Positions 25,497 to 34,449 of a DNA stretch of 64,000 nt are shown here, piece by piece. The notes beneath the pieces were generated by a model, which searched no databases, had not been told where the DNA came from, and saw nothing but the letters and a program-made list of their open reading frames with translations. The translations under genes were made by a program, and so were the position numbers. Each line of letters begins with the position of its first letter. Positions within the stretch are counted from its first letter, which is position 1. This DNA is from Sorangium cellulosum So0157-2 (GTDB taxonomy: Bacteria; Myxococcota_A; Polyangia; Polyangiales; Polyangiaceae): positions 2,170,001-2,234,000 of the forward strand of contig NC_021658.1 of NCBI RefSeq assembly GCF_000418325.1, given 5' to 3'.

Positions 25497-26861
25497 TTGA
25501 AGCTCTCGACGAAGACGCTTGTTGGGCTGATTGGTTTGGGTTTGCTTGCGGCGGCGGCATCCATCGGTGGATGCTCCGGCGGGGGTGGTGAGGCGAGCTC
25601 CGGCAACAACGGCTCTGGCAGCGGCAGCGGCGGCGGGGGCGGGGGCGGCGATACGACCGGGAGCGGGATCGGCGACGGAGGCGGGTTCGATTTCGATGGA
25701 GGGACCGGGGACGCGTCGCTCAACGAGGACACCGCGTGTGTCGCGACGAAGCTGCAGGCCGACTACGAGCAGCGGCCGGCCGACATCATCTTCATCATCG
25801 ACAACTCCGAGAGCATGACGGACGAGATCAACAGCGTCCAGCAGAACATCAACCAGAACTTCGCCTCGATCATCGAGCGGAGCGGCATCGATTACCGCGT
25901 CATCATGCTCTCGAAGCACGGCAGCTCGGCTCTGGAGCAGTCGGTCTGCGTCGAGGCGCCGCTCGGCAGCGGGAGCTGTTCGCCGGTCCCGACGGCCCCG
26001 AACACCAACCCGCCGCACTTCTACCAGTACAGCCTGGAGGTCAGCAGCCTCAACTCGCTCTGCCTCGCCATCGACACCCTGAAGGGCGCGATCCCGCCCA
26101 AGGGAGAGACCACCTCGCCCGGGTGGTCGCAGTGGCTGCGGCCGGACTCGCTCAAGGTGTTCGTCGAGATCACCGACGACGGCGTCGATTGTTCGTCGAT
26201 CTCGCTCGGCGCGGACCCCGCGAAGACCGACGAGGGCGACATCGCGCTCAAAGATGTCGACGACGATGACATGGAGACCCTGGCCGGAGGCACCAAGTCG
26301 GCGGAGGTCTTCGACGCGGCCCTGACGGCGACCGCGCCCGAGTACTTCGGCACGCCGAGCGCGCGCAACTACATGTTCTTCAGCTTCGTGGGCATCGTGG
26401 AGAACACGGATCCGACGGTGCCCTGGCCGCCGGAGGAGCCCGTCACCTGGGAGCAGTGCCGGCCCGGCTCGGTCGACCCCGGGACGACGTACCAGACGCT
26501 CAGCGTGATGACCGGAGGGCTGCGATATCCGATCCAACAGTACGACACCTACGACGCCGTGTTCCAGGCGATCGCCGACAGCGTGATCTCGGGCGCGAAG
26601 CTGTCGTGCGAGATCGATGTGCCCAAGGCGCCAGGCGGGCACTCGATCGATCTGGAGACGGTGCAGATCGAGTTCACGCCGAGCAACGGCGGGCAGAAGC
26701 AGACCTTCTCTCAGGTGAAGACCCCCGAGGAGTGCAAGCCGATGTCCTTCTACATCGAGGAGGGGATCATCCGGCTGTGCCCGGACACGTGCGCCATGGC
26801 GGTCCAGGACAACACGGCGGGCATGAACCTGCTCTACGGCTGCTCGGTCAACCCCAACTGA
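25497..26861 (+). CDS. VWA-domain lipoprotein
   Basis: 454 residues from a TTG start, chosen because GGGAGG lies exactly 6 nt upstream and the next residues (KLSTKTLVGLIGLG) form a lipoprotein signal with lipobox IGGC. A Gly/Ser/Asp-rich linker follows. The von Willebrand A-type domain begins at ~100 with IIFIIDNSESMTDEI, a complete DxSxS metal-ion-dependent adhesion motif. Cys residues scattered through ~150-450 probably form disulfides. Exposed on the outer membrane, it could bind protein partners. Function unknown. An ATG-initiated form would need a start upstream of the ribosome binding site and is less likely. Confidence 0.83.
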   Translation: MKLSTKTLVGLIGLGLLAAAASIGGCSGGGGEASSGNNGSGSGSGGGGGGGDTTGSGIGDGGGFDFDGGTGDASLNEDTACVATKLQADYEQRPADIIFIIDNSESMTDEINSVQQNINQNFASIIERSGIDYRVIMLSKHGSSALEQSVCVEAPLGSGSCSPVPTAPNTNPPHFYQYSLEVSSLNSLCLAIDTLKGAIPPKGETTSPGWSQWLRPDSLKVFVEITDDGVDCSSISLGADPAKTDEGDIALKDVDDDDMETLAGGTKSAEVFDAALTATAPEYFGTPSARNYMFFSFVGIVENTDPTVPWPPEEPVTWEQCRPGSVDPGTTYQTLSVMTGGLRYPIQQYDTYDAVFQAIADSVISGAKLSCEIDVPKAPGGHSIDLETVQIEFTPSNGGQKQTFSQVKTPEECKPMSFYIEEGIIRLCPDTCAMAVQDNTAGMNLLYGCSVNPN

Positions 26862-26928
26862 AGCGAGGAGGCGCTCCCGAGCGCATCGCGCCGGGAGCGC
26901 CGGCCCGAGGCGCCGCCCGGCCGGCGAG

Positions 26929-26959
26929 CGTCGGCGCGTCGGCGCGTCGGCGCGTCGGC
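26929..26959. repeat. 8-bp tandem repeat
   Basis: About four perfect copies of cgtcggcg lie between the VWA lipoprotein and the following small gene, outside coding sequence. Confidence 0.8.
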
Positions 26960-27014
26960 CAGCCGCGCGGATCGCGGGAGCCGGGCGCCCCGGCCTGCTA
27001 CCCTGCGAAGGCAG

Positions 27015-27254
27015 ATGCGGGTCGATGTGGCGTGCCGTGCCGGCCACGGCGGAAGCGAGGAGCCCGTGGCGTTCACCCTGGGGGAGCGCCGCGTGCGGGT
27101 GACCGAGATCCTCGACCGGTGGCCAGGGGGCGATCACCTCTACTTCAAGGTGCGCGGGGACGACGGGGCACGGTACATCCTGCGGCGCGATTTCGAGATC
27201 CTCGTGTGGGAGCTCGAGGTGTACGAGGCATCCACGGACACCTACGGTGAATGA
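27015..27254 (+). CDS. Small conserved-looking protein, unknown
   Basis: 79 residues with a plausible beta-rich fold: FTLGERRVRVTEILDRW, HLYFKVRGDDGARYILRRD and a C-terminal strand WELEVYEA. The pattern (hydrophobic strand, DRW, then strand pairs) resembles small myxobacterial and actinobacterial proteins of unknown function such as DUF6504, but this is from memory. AAGGCAG precedes the ATG. Its 3' end overlaps the convergent guanine deaminase gene by 13 nt. Confidence 0.65.
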   Translation: MRVDVACRAGHGGSEEPVAFTLGERRVRVTEILDRWPGGDHLYFKVRGDDGARYILRRDFEILVWELEVYEASTDTYGE

Positions 27255-28546
27255 TGGGGGTGCGCTCCCAGGCGGCGGAGGGGGACGGGACGGCCGCGGA
27301 CGAAGGCGCGGTGGACCGCGGCGGTCTCGGGGGCGAAGACGAGGTGATTCAGGAGCTCCGCCTCGCCGAGGAGATGCTCGGGGAAACGGACGGCGATGAA
27401 GTCGGCCTCCTTGCCGGTCTCGAGGCTGCCGATGACCCGGCCGAGCCCGATGGCGTCGGCCGTGCCCTGCGTGGCCATGACGAAGAGCGCGGACGGGAGG
27501 AGGCGGTCGCCCAGACAGAGGGCATTGTCGAAGGCGCTCGACATGCTGCGGCGCATGTCGAAGCTGCGCCCGGCGCCGACGTCGCTGCCCAGCCCGACCG
27601 AGACCGCGCGGGCGCGCGCGTCGGCGAGGCGCATGCGGCCGCTGCCCAGGAAGAAGTTCGAGTCGGGACAGTGGACGACCGACGAGCGGGTCTCGGCGAG
27701 GCGATCCCACTCGCGCGGCGTGAGGTGGATGCCGTGCGCGAGCAAGGCGCGCCCGGTGAGCAGGCCGACGCGGTCGTAGACGTCGATGTAATCGCGCGCC
27801 CACGGGTGCTCGCGCAGCGTGGCCTCGCCCTCGGCGGGCGTCTCGGCGACGTGCGTCTGCACGAGGAGGCCGTGATCGTGAGCGAGGAGCGCGGCCGCCT
27901 CCATCAGCCCGCGCGAGCACGACAGCGCGAAGCGAGGGGTGATCGCGAACTCGAGCAGCCCGCCGCCCGCGCCGTGCCAGCGCTGCACGAGGTCCCGGGC
28001 CATCGCGATCGCGTCGTCGCGACGGACGCAGAGCGCCTCGGGGCAGTTCTGGTCCATGAGCGTGAGGCCAGCGATGCCGCGCAGGCCAGCGCGCAGGAGG
28101 GCGTCGAAGAGCTGGTCGGTCGCGCCGGCGCACGAGCTGGAGAAGACCACGCACGTCGTCGTGCCCGACGCGGCGAGGCGCGCCGTGAACTCGCCCGCGA
28201 CGAGCGCGGCATAGCCGTCGTCGCGGAAGCGCGCCTCCTCGGGGAAGACCGACCGCTCCAGCCAGTCGAGCAGCGAGCCGCTGGCGCTGCCGATGATGCG
28301 CGTCTGCGGGAAATGGACGTGCGCGTCGATGAAGCCCGGCATCAACACCGATGGCCGCAAGTCCAGCACCGGCCCGCGGAAGGCGCCCGGGGCGAACGGC
28401 GCTGCCTCCACGATCCGACCGTCGCTGCCGACCACGAGCAGCGCGTCGTCCAGGTAGCGGACCGGAGCGCCGTTCGTCGCCGCGGCGAGCGGGGTGAGCA
28501 GGCGACCGCGGTAGGCGCGCGGCGACTCCGGCGGCCGCGCGCTCAT
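27242..28546 (-). CDS. guaD: Guanine deaminase
   Basis: A 434-residue amidohydrolase-superfamily enzyme converting guanine to xanthine and ammonia in purine catabolism. The metal-binding start PGFIDAHVHFPQ lies at ~70-81. Further motifs are THVAET, HCPDSNFFLGSGRM and GLGSDVGAGRSFDM, the last two characteristic of GuaD rather than other deaminases. A C-terminal composite-domain segment ends the protein. The ATG overlaps the stop of the SH3-like gene upstream (ATGA). No other purine-degradation gene is nearby. Confidence 0.9.
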   Translation of the reverse strand: MSARPPESPRAYRGRLLTPLAAATNGAPVRYLDDALLVVGSDGRIVEAAPFAPGAFRGPVLDLRPSVLMPGFIDAHVHFPQTRIIGSASGSLLDWLERSVFPEEARFRDDGYAALVAGEFTARLAASGTTTCVVFSSSCAGATDQLFDALLRAGLRGIAGLTLMDQNCPEALCVRRDDAIAMARDLVQRWHGAGGGLLEFAITPRFALSCSRGLMEAAALLAHDHGLLVQTHVAETPAEGEATLREHPWARDYIDVYDRVGLLTGRALLAHGIHLTPREWDRLAETRSSVVHCPDSNFFLGSGRMRLADARARAVSVGLGSDVGAGRSFDMRRSMSSAFDNALCLGDRLLPSALFVMATQGTADAIGLGRVIGSLETGKEADFIAVRFPEHLLGEAELLNHLVFAPETAAVHRAFVRGRPVPLRRLGAHPHHSP

Positions 28547-29154
28547 CGGATGGCGATCTCGCTCCGGCGCGCCCAGCCCATGACCATGTTGCCCCCGTCG
28601 TGCTTCATGACGAGCGCCCACGCGCCCGACTCGCGCATGACCATCACGAGCTCCCCCGCGGCGACGGCGCCGATCCGGGCGCCGTCCGCCCGCGGCTCCT
28701 CGAGCAGCGTGATGCTGCGCGAGGCGACGCCCGCCTGGAGGCGCCCGGGCGCGTCCGGATCGTCCTCCTCGCCTTCGGCGGGGCCTTCGTCGCGCGGCGA
28801 CCGCGGCTCGTCGGCGCCAGGGTCGTCGTCGAAGGGGAAGCGGGCGCGGGCCTGCGCGCGGCCCGCCGCCGGGGAACGCCCCTCCAGGAGGTGCGCGAAC
28901 CGGCCGGCGCTCTGCACCGGCGAGCGATCGTCGGCGATCGCGCGCAGCACGATCGGCGCCGTCGGGAGCGCCGCGACGGCGGTGGCGGCGAAGAGCGCGA
29001 GCCCGGTCAGCCGATCGAGCCGGCGCGCGCGCGGCGGCGCGGGCGCGGCGCCCGGCGGCGGCTCCGCCCGGGCAGCGAGGTGCGTGCCGGCGTGCGCGGC
29101 GCGCACGTCGCGGGAGCCACGCGAGGCACCCTGTCCGGCGGGGGAATCGTCCAT
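28543..29154 (-). CDS. Membrane-anchored SH3-like domain protein
   Basis: A 203-residue protein. A cytoplasmic Pro/Ala/Arg-rich N-terminus leads to one membrane helix (LTGLALFAATAVAALPTAPI, ~49-68). After an acidic linker (DDDPGADEP, EGEEDDPDAPG) the last ~60 residues form a bacterial SH3-like fold: SITLLEEPRADGARIGAVAAG, then VMRESGAWALV and WARRSEIAIR. Such domains bind peptidoglycan or protein ligands in the periplasm. It is translationally coupled to guaD by a 4-nt overlap, but a functional link is not evident. Confidence 0.75.
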   Translation of the reverse strand: MDDSPAGQGASRGSRDVRAAHAGTHLAARAEPPPGAAPAPPRARRLDRLTGLALFAATAVAALPTAPIVLRAIADDRSPVQSAGRFAHLLEGRSPAAGRAQARARFPFDDDPGADEPRSPRDEGPAEGEEDDPDAPGRLQAGVASRSITLLEEPRADGARIGAVAAGELVMVMRESGAWALVMKHDGGNMVMGWARRSEIAIR

Positions 29155-29244
29155 CAGCGCAGAGGATACGCGCTGCGGCCAGCGCGGTCGACTGCGCGGC
29201 GGCGCGCGGCGTCGCGGCCGAGGATCCGCCGGCCGGCGAGCGCG

Positions 29245-30336
29245 TCAGCGGAGCTCGCGCGGCAGCGGGGCGGCGGCAGGGTCGCCGGAGGCGGCTCGGT
29301 CCGCCGGCGCGGCGCCCGCGGCGCCCGGGTCCGCGCAGCAGCGGAAGCCCTGCTGGTAAAACATGTGGTTCTCGTCGTGCGAGCGGGTCGAGGGGCGGCA
29401 GCGCGTGCGGACCGGGCCCCAGTAGCCGCCCTTCAGGATGGAGGGGCGCTCGCCTTCGCGGACGGAACGGGTCCACTCGTCGATGTTGCCGGTCATGTCG
29501 TAGACGCCGAAGGGGCTCCGGCAGCGGGGCTGGACGCCGGACGGCATGCCCTGCCAGAGCCGATCCATCTCGGCCATGGCGGCAGGGCCGCCCCGCGGGC
29601 GCAGCGCTGTCTCGATGAACGGGCGCCACGGCTGGTCGACGACGCACGCTTCCGGGTCGCGGACGTAACCGTACGGGTAGGGGCGCGCCTCCTCACCCTC
29701 GCAGGCGAAGGTCCACTCTCCCTCGTCGCAGAGGCGCTTGCCCTCCTCGGCGCAGAGCTCGTTCGCCTCGTAGAACGAGACGAGGATGACCGGATAGACG
29801 CCCTTCTGGTTGGGGTACTCGTAGCGATCGATGCAGAAATGCATCGGCTTCGTGTCGAGATCGCTCGACATCGCGAGCCACGTTTCGCGATCGAACTCCG
29901 CGCACCGCTCCGGGTAATCCCTGCTGATCCAGTGCTTGCAGGTCGTCCGCTGCATCTCGTCGATGGAGCGCAGGTCGCCCTGGGCCTTTGGCGTGGGGTC
30001 GAGCTTCATGAGGCCGGAGACCTCGACCATGCCCGTCGGGCAGACGCCGCGGTTGCCCTCGATCTGGTCGGTGGCCTCGCGCGACTCGGCGGGGGACGAC
30101 GCGATCTGCCAGTGGCGGTCGCGCACGAGGCGCCACTCGAACCGGAGCCGGCGCGGCAGCGCGCCCGTGATGGCGCCCGTGGCGAGCGTCGGCGGCACGG
30201 CCGGCGCCTCGGCGAGCCGCAGCACGAGCAGCGCGAGGCCGGCGACGCCCAGCGCGAAGCCGGCGGCGACGGCAGCGCGCAGCGCCCTCGCGCGGGGGGG
30301 CGTGGGCTTCCGCGGCGAGTGGGCGTACCTGTGCAT
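29245..30336 (-). CDS. FGE/SUMF1-like membrane protein lacking the catalytic Cys pair
   Basis: A 363-residue protein. One N-terminal membrane helix (AGFALGVAGLALLVLRLA) precedes a formylglycine-generating-enzyme-fold domain (~130-340): VEVSGLMK, FCIDRYEYPNQ, VSFYEANELCAEEGKRLCDE, GVYDMTGNIDEW, ILKGGYW, QGFRCC. In true FGEs two Cys spaced by four residues precede the Arg-rich C-terminal segment; here that stretch reads GPVRTRCRPSTRS, so only the third Cys position is filled. It is therefore probably not a formylglycine generator. It ends just upstream of the divergent-function sulfatase-like gene on the same strand (15 nt between them), suggesting a pair. Confidence 0.8.
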   Translation of the reverse strand: MHRYAHSPRKPTPPRARALRAAVAAGFALGVAGLALLVLRLAEAPAVPPTLATGAITGALPRRLRFEWRLVRDRHWQIASSPAESREATDQIEGNRGVCPTGMVEVSGLMKLDPTPKAQGDLRSIDEMQRTTCKHWISRDYPERCAEFDRETWLAMSSDLDTKPMHFCIDRYEYPNQKGVYPVILVSFYEANELCAEEGKRLCDEGEWTFACEGEEARPYPYGYVRDPEACVVDQPWRPFIETALRPRGGPAAMAEMDRLWQGMPSGVQPRCRSPFGVYDMTGNIDEWTRSVREGERPSILKGGYWGPVRTRCRPSTRSHDENHMFYQQGFRCCADPGAAGAAPADRAASGDPAAAPLPRELR

Positions 30337-30351
30337 GCTCCCTCGCGTAGA

Positions 30352-32751
30352 TTACTGCGCGGGGGACTCGAAGGCAGACAACTTTTCGCGGAGCCGCGCC
30401 ACGTCGCCCGTGCGCTCGTCGGACAGGTCGCGGGTCTCCCGGGGGTCGCGCTCGAGATCGAACAGGAGCATCCGGTCGCGCTTCTTGCGCTTGAGGACGA
30501 GGAGCTTGAGGTGACCGTCGACGACCGCCGCGCGGCGGGCGGTGCGGGCGAACACCGGTCCGCGGGGCGCGCGGTCCGCGCCGGCGGCGATGGCGGCGAG
30601 GGAGCCGCCCTCGACGGCCGCGGCGTCCGCGCCGCCGAGGTCGAGGACGGTGGGCGCGACGTCGATCGTGCTCACGGGGTGCGGGTAGCGGCCGGGCGCG
30701 GCGCCGGGGAGGGCGACGACGAGGGGGACGCGGATCGCCTCCTCGTAGAGCTCGACCCCGTGGCCGACGGAGGCGTGCTCGCCGAGGCCCTCGCCCTGCG
30801 CGCCGTGGACGATGATCGCGGTGCGGCCGGCGCGGGGGCCGCTCGCCACGGCGTCGAGCAGGGCGCCGAGCTGCCGGTCGACGTAGGCGATCTCGCCGTC
30901 GTAGGCGGCCGTCCTGCCGGCGCCGAAGCGGATGCCGGGGTGGCTGACGTAGCGCTCGTGGGCGTCGAAGAGGTGGAGCCAGAGGAAGACCGGCTGGGCG
31001 CGCTGGGCGTAGCCGTCGAGGAGCTCGATGGCCTTCTTGACGGCGAGGTGGCCGGTCGCCTCGCGCTCGGGGTGGGCCTCGCCGTAGACGGTCTCGAAGC
31101 GGTCGAACCCCTGGTCGAAGCCGCGCTCCTGGCTGATCCACGTGAACGAGCTGACCGCGGCGGTGAGGTAGCCGGCGCGCTTCATGCGCTCGGCGAGGGT
31201 GTCGTTCTCGGGCAGCAGCGTCGGCCACGCGCGGCGGTCGCGCGCCGCCCGGTTGAGGCGGCGGCCGGTGACGAGGGGCGCGATGGCCCGCTGCGTCTCG
31301 CTCGAGGCGGCATAGGCGCGCTCGAACAGCACGCCGCGGGCCGCGAGCTGGGCGAGCCGCGGGCTCGTGTCGCGGCCGTAGCCGTACGCCGACGTGTGGT
31401 CGGCGCGCACCGTGTCGAGGGTGACGAGGAGGATGTCGGGGCGCCCCGGCGCGGCGGGGGCTGCGGCGGCGGTCGCGGGGGCCACGGCGGCGGTGGCGGG
31501 GGCCGCGGCGGTGGCGGCCACCACGGCGGCGGCGGGGGTGGTGGTCCTGGTCAGGACGGCCGGGACGACCGCGTCGCGATCGTCGCGCGCCGCGGGCGCG
31601 GCGGCGGCGCGCGCCGGCGCGGCGGGAGCGGCCGGCGGGGGCGGGAGGCCCGCGAGCGCCCGGGCGGGCCGGGAGGCGTCGCCCGGGGCCGCAGCGCCGC
31701 AACCCTGGTCGATGCCGTCGCCCGGGATGTCCGGCGCGCCGTGGTACCGGGTGGGGTCGCCCTCGTCGCAGTCGAGGCCGCCGAAGTGCGCGCCCATCCC
31801 GTCGCCGTCGCGGTCGGTCCACCGCTCGAGCGCGCCGAAGAGGGTGGCCGCGAGGCCGCCGCCGGCGCGGACGGCCTGGCCGAGCGCGGGGAACGACTCG
31901 ACCCGGGCGGTCGCGGTCATGAGGACCAGGGCGGCGAGCGGGACGCCCGCGAGGCCGGCGATGCGGCCGACCGCGGCGCTGAGGTCGACGCTGGAGACGA
32001 GCGCGGTGGCCACGAGCGCGATGGCGCCGTCGACGATGGCGGCGCGCACGGCGGCGCCGGCGTCGCCGGCGGTGCTGCCCGCGAAGGCGGCGAGCGGCGC
32101 GAAGGCGGCGACGAGGGGCAGGGCGCCGATGGCGGCGCCGGCGACGGCGAGGATCCACGGCTTGACGCCGCGGGCGGCGAGGCGATCGCCGAGCGCGACG
32201 AGGCGCTGGGTGAGGAGCGCCGCGGCGGCGACGCCGGCGAGGCCGAGGACGCCGAAGGTCGCGCCGGCGAGGCCGCGGTGGTGGGTCGTCGCCTTGAGGA
32301 GGGCGGCGAGCGCGGCGAGCACGGGCACGGCGACGCCGATCCACAGCGCGACGCGGAGGACGGCGAGGCGCTCGCCGCCCGCGCCGACGATGCCGCGGAA
32401 GCCGCGGCCGGCGGCGCGCGAGAGGATGATCGCGAGCGTGACGAGCGGGAGCAGGACCGCGGTGCCGACGAGGAGCCCGTCGAGGAACGACGCGCCGGCG
32501 CGGGCGGTGCGCAGGGCGGTCGGGACCGCGGAGAGCGACGCGACGCCGAGGCCGAGGACGCAGGCCTCGCCGAGGCGGGTGGTCCAGGCGCTGCGGCGCG
32601 GCGGCGGGGGGGCGGACCGCGCCGGCGGGGGGGCGGACCGCGCCGGCGGCGCGCTCGGGCGGGCGGGCGGACCGCTCGGGGATCGCGGCGGGACGCTGTC
32701 ATGGGCGCCGGCGGCGCTCGGCGGCGGGGGACCTGGTTCGGCGGTGATCAT
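30352..32751 (-). CDS. Multipass sulfatase-fold protein with degenerate active site
   Basis: 799 residues from the ATG at 32751; an in-frame ATG at 32844 is possible. A Pro-rich N-terminus is followed by about seven membrane helices (~55-300). Then comes a MopE-like acidic motif (DRDGDGMGAHFGGLDCDE, ~320) and a sulfatase/alkaline-phosphatase-fold domain (~420-799) starting PDILLVTLDTVRADH. The nucleophile Cys position appears to be Thr (SSETQRAIAPLVTGR), and the metal-binding SDHGE box reads HGAQGEGLGEH, losing Asp and His. Topology resembles membrane phosphoethanolamine or LTA-synthase-like enzymes, but a pseudoenzyme is likely. Confidence 0.82.
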   Translation of the reverse strand: MITAEPGPPPPSAAGAHDSVPPRSPSGPPARPSAPPARSAPPPARSAPPPPRRSAWTTRLGEACVLGLGVASLSAVPTALRTARAGASFLDGLLVGTAVLLPLVTLAIILSRAAGRGFRGIVGAGGERLAVLRVALWIGVAVPVLAALAALLKATTHHRGLAGATFGVLGLAGVAAAALLTQRLVALGDRLAARGVKPWILAVAGAAIGALPLVAAFAPLAAFAGSTAGDAGAAVRAAIVDGAIALVATALVSSVDLSAAVGRIAGLAGVPLAALVLMTATARVESFPALGQAVRAGGGLAATLFGALERWTDRDGDGMGAHFGGLDCDEGDPTRYHGAPDIPGDGIDQGCGAAAPGDASRPARALAGLPPPPAAPAAPARAAAAPAARDDRDAVVPAVLTRTTTPAAAVVAATAAAPATAAVAPATAAAAPAAPGRPDILLVTLDTVRADHTSAYGYGRDTSPRLAQLAARGVLFERAYAASSETQRAIAPLVTGRRLNRAARDRRAWPTLLPENDTLAERMKRAGYLTAAVSSFTWISQERGFDQGFDRFETVYGEAHPEREATGHLAVKKAIELLDGYAQRAQPVFLWLHLFDAHERYVSHPGIRFGAGRTAAYDGEIAYVDRQLGALLDAVASGPRAGRTAIIVHGAQGEGLGEHASVGHGVELYEEAIRVPLVVALPGAAPGRYPHPVSTIDVAPTVLDLGGADAAAVEGGSLAAIAAGADRAPRGPVFARTARRAAVVDGHLKLLVLKRKKRDRMLLFDLERDPRETRDLSDERTGDVARLREKLSAFESPAQ

Positions 32752-32996
32752 GGGCACACTGGGGGAGGGCCGCGCGGGCGCCTCGCGAGGGCCTGTCGCG
32801 CCTGGCCGCGAGGTCGTGCGCCCTGCAGAACGGGGGCCTACCATCGGCGCACGGAACCGGAAAGTATCCTGCGGGAGCGGATGGGCTGGGGGCGGCGGGG
32901 AAGGGCGCGCTCGGGCGCTCGGGGCGTTGCGCTGGGGGCCCGCGGGGCGCAGGCGCGCTGGCGGGCTGCGGGTAGCTGCGGCACCATGGCGGAGCC

Positions 32997-33584
32997 GTGC
33001 CGCTCCCTGCGCGCAAGCTCGCCACGATCGCGGACCTGCTGGCCATCCCCGAGGCGCAGCGCTTTCACGAGATCATCGACGGCGAGCTGGTCCCGAAGGC
33101 GATGCCCTCGCCGAAGCACGGCGGGGCCCAGGCGTCGCTCGCCGGGATCGTGTTCCGACCCTACAACCGTCGGCCGGGGGGGCGCTGGCCCGGGGGGTGG
33201 TGGTTCGCCACCGAGGTCGAGGTGGAGCTCGAGGAGCACGAAGTCTACCGTCCGGACGTGGCGGGCTGGCGGCGCGAGCGCCTCCCCGAGCTGCCCGAGA
33301 AGACGCCCATCCTCGTGCGTCCCGACTGGGTCTGCGAGGTGCTGAGCGCATCGAACGCGCGCAACGATGTCGTGAAGAAGCAGCGCGCGTACCACCGGTG
33401 CCAGGTGCCTCATTACTGGATCGTGGATCCCATGAACGAGGTGCTCACCGTGCTTCGCTGGACGGAGGGCGGGTATCTGAACGTGCTCACGGCGGAGCGG
33501 GGCGAGCGGGTCAGGGCAGAGCCGTTCGACGCGATCGCGTGGCCCGTCGGCGTGCTCTTCGGGGACGACCCGGACGAGGAGTAG
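32997..33584 (+). CDS. Uma2-family (DUF820) putative nuclease
   Basis: A 195-residue protein with the Uma2 PD-(D/E)xK-type layout: ADLLAIPEAQRFHEIIDGEL, EVELEEHEVYRPDVAGWRRE, WVCEVLSASNARNDVVKKQ, AYHRCQVPHYWIVDP. The Asp of RPDVAG, Glu of CEVLS and Lys of KKQ would be the catalytic set. Uma2 proteins occur in large paralogous sets in cyanobacteria and myxobacteria with unclear biological roles. GTG start, no strong ribosome binding site. It stands alone. Confidence 0.85.
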   Translation: MPLPARKLATIADLLAIPEAQRFHEIIDGELVPKAMPSPKHGGAQASLAGIVFRPYNRRPGGRWPGGWWFATEVEVELEEHEVYRPDVAGWRRERLPELPEKTPILVRPDWVCEVLSASNARNDVVKKQRAYHRCQVPHYWIVDPMNEVLTVLRWTEGGYLNVLTAERGERVRAEPFDAIAWPVGVLFGDDPDEE

Positions 33585-33620
33585 CTCGGCCGTCGGGTCG
33601 GCAGCTCGACGAGGCAGGGA

Positions 33621-33702
33621 GCGGGGCGCTCAACCCGGGTCGCGGGGCGCTCAACCCGGGTCGGGGCGCTCGACCCAGGTCGGGGAGCTCAACCCGCGTC
33701 CT
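33621..33702. repeat. 19-21-bp repeat array overlapping a gene end
   Basis: Units of the form ggggcgctcaacccgggtc begin at 33623, 33644, 33663 and 33682, the first two identical and the last two slightly diverged. The final unit overlaps the stop codon and last codons of the response-regulator gene, so the array is likely derived from that gene end. Confidence 0.85.
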
Positions 33703-34162
33703 CCGGCGCCGGCCGCGCCGCGATCACCCGGCTCATCACCCCGCGCAGCGCGTCGAGGTCGAACGGCTTGTCGAGCACCGCAGCGGCGCCGAGGGAGCGC
33801 GCCAGCGCGTGGGTGGAGCTCTCGCCGAAGGCGGTGATCAGGACGATGGGCGGCCGGCGCCGCACCGCGGACAGGCCCGCGAGCACCTCCATGCCCGTGA
33901 AGCACGGCATCTGGATGTCGCTGACGATCGCGTCCACGTGCGCAGGCGGCTCCCGGCCAGAGAACCAGGGGAGGAGGTAATCGAGGAGCTCCAGGCCGTT
34001 CTTCGCCTCGACGACCTCGAAGCCGTCACACTTCAACGTGGACGCCAGCAGCGCCCGCATCTCGTCGTCATCCTCGGCCACGAGCACCCGGCAGCCCGCG
34101 CCGTACCGGTCGGCGGGCGGAGGGGGCGGCGGATCGCCGACCCACGGGTCGATGAGGCTCAT
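33689..34162 (-). CDS. Single-domain response regulator
   Basis: 157 residues; AAGGAG lies about 7 nt before the ATG. A 24-residue Pro-rich head is followed by a CheY-like receiver: VLVAEDDDEMRALL (acidic pocket), DAIVSDIQMPCFTGMEVL (phospho-acceptor Asp in VSD), VLITAF (Thr switch) and LDKPFD (Lys). There is no output domain, so it acts by protein-protein contact or in a phosphorelay. No histidine kinase gene is adjacent. The 3' end is bordered by the 19-21-bp repeat array. Confidence 0.9.
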   Translation of the reverse strand: MSLIDPWVGDPPPPPPADRYGAGCRVLVAEDDDEMRALLASTLKCDGFEVVEAKNGLELLDYLLPWFSGREPPAHVDAIVSDIQMPCFTGMEVLAGLSAVRRRPPIVLITAFGESSTHALARSLGAAAVLDKPFDLDALRGVMSRVIAARPAPEDAG

Positions 34163-34449
34163 GCACAGCTCCTTCCGCCAGCCATCCCGTGCCGACGAGG
34201 CCGGCGAGCACACGCGCACTGCACGTCGTATGCCTCGTGCCGCCAGGGCCCAGGAGCCGGCGCGAGCAGGGGAGTTTTGCCCCACCCGGGGAGGTTCGGG
34301 ACGCCCTGCGTGGACCGGCCGTCATGGTCGACACGACGGAGCCGGCGCCGCCGGTCGGTCGCGGGCGCATCGCGGCAAGCTCGCGGATCTCGACGCTCGC
34401 GCCCGGATGGAGGTCGATCGGGCACGAGGTGCGTTCGGCGTGCGGCCCC

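Noticed and set aside
30352..32751. Calling this an active sulfatase activated by the neighbouring FGE
   Set aside because: The C/S-x-P-x-R nucleophile motif and the SDHGE metal box are absent, and the FGE-like neighbour lacks its Cys pair.
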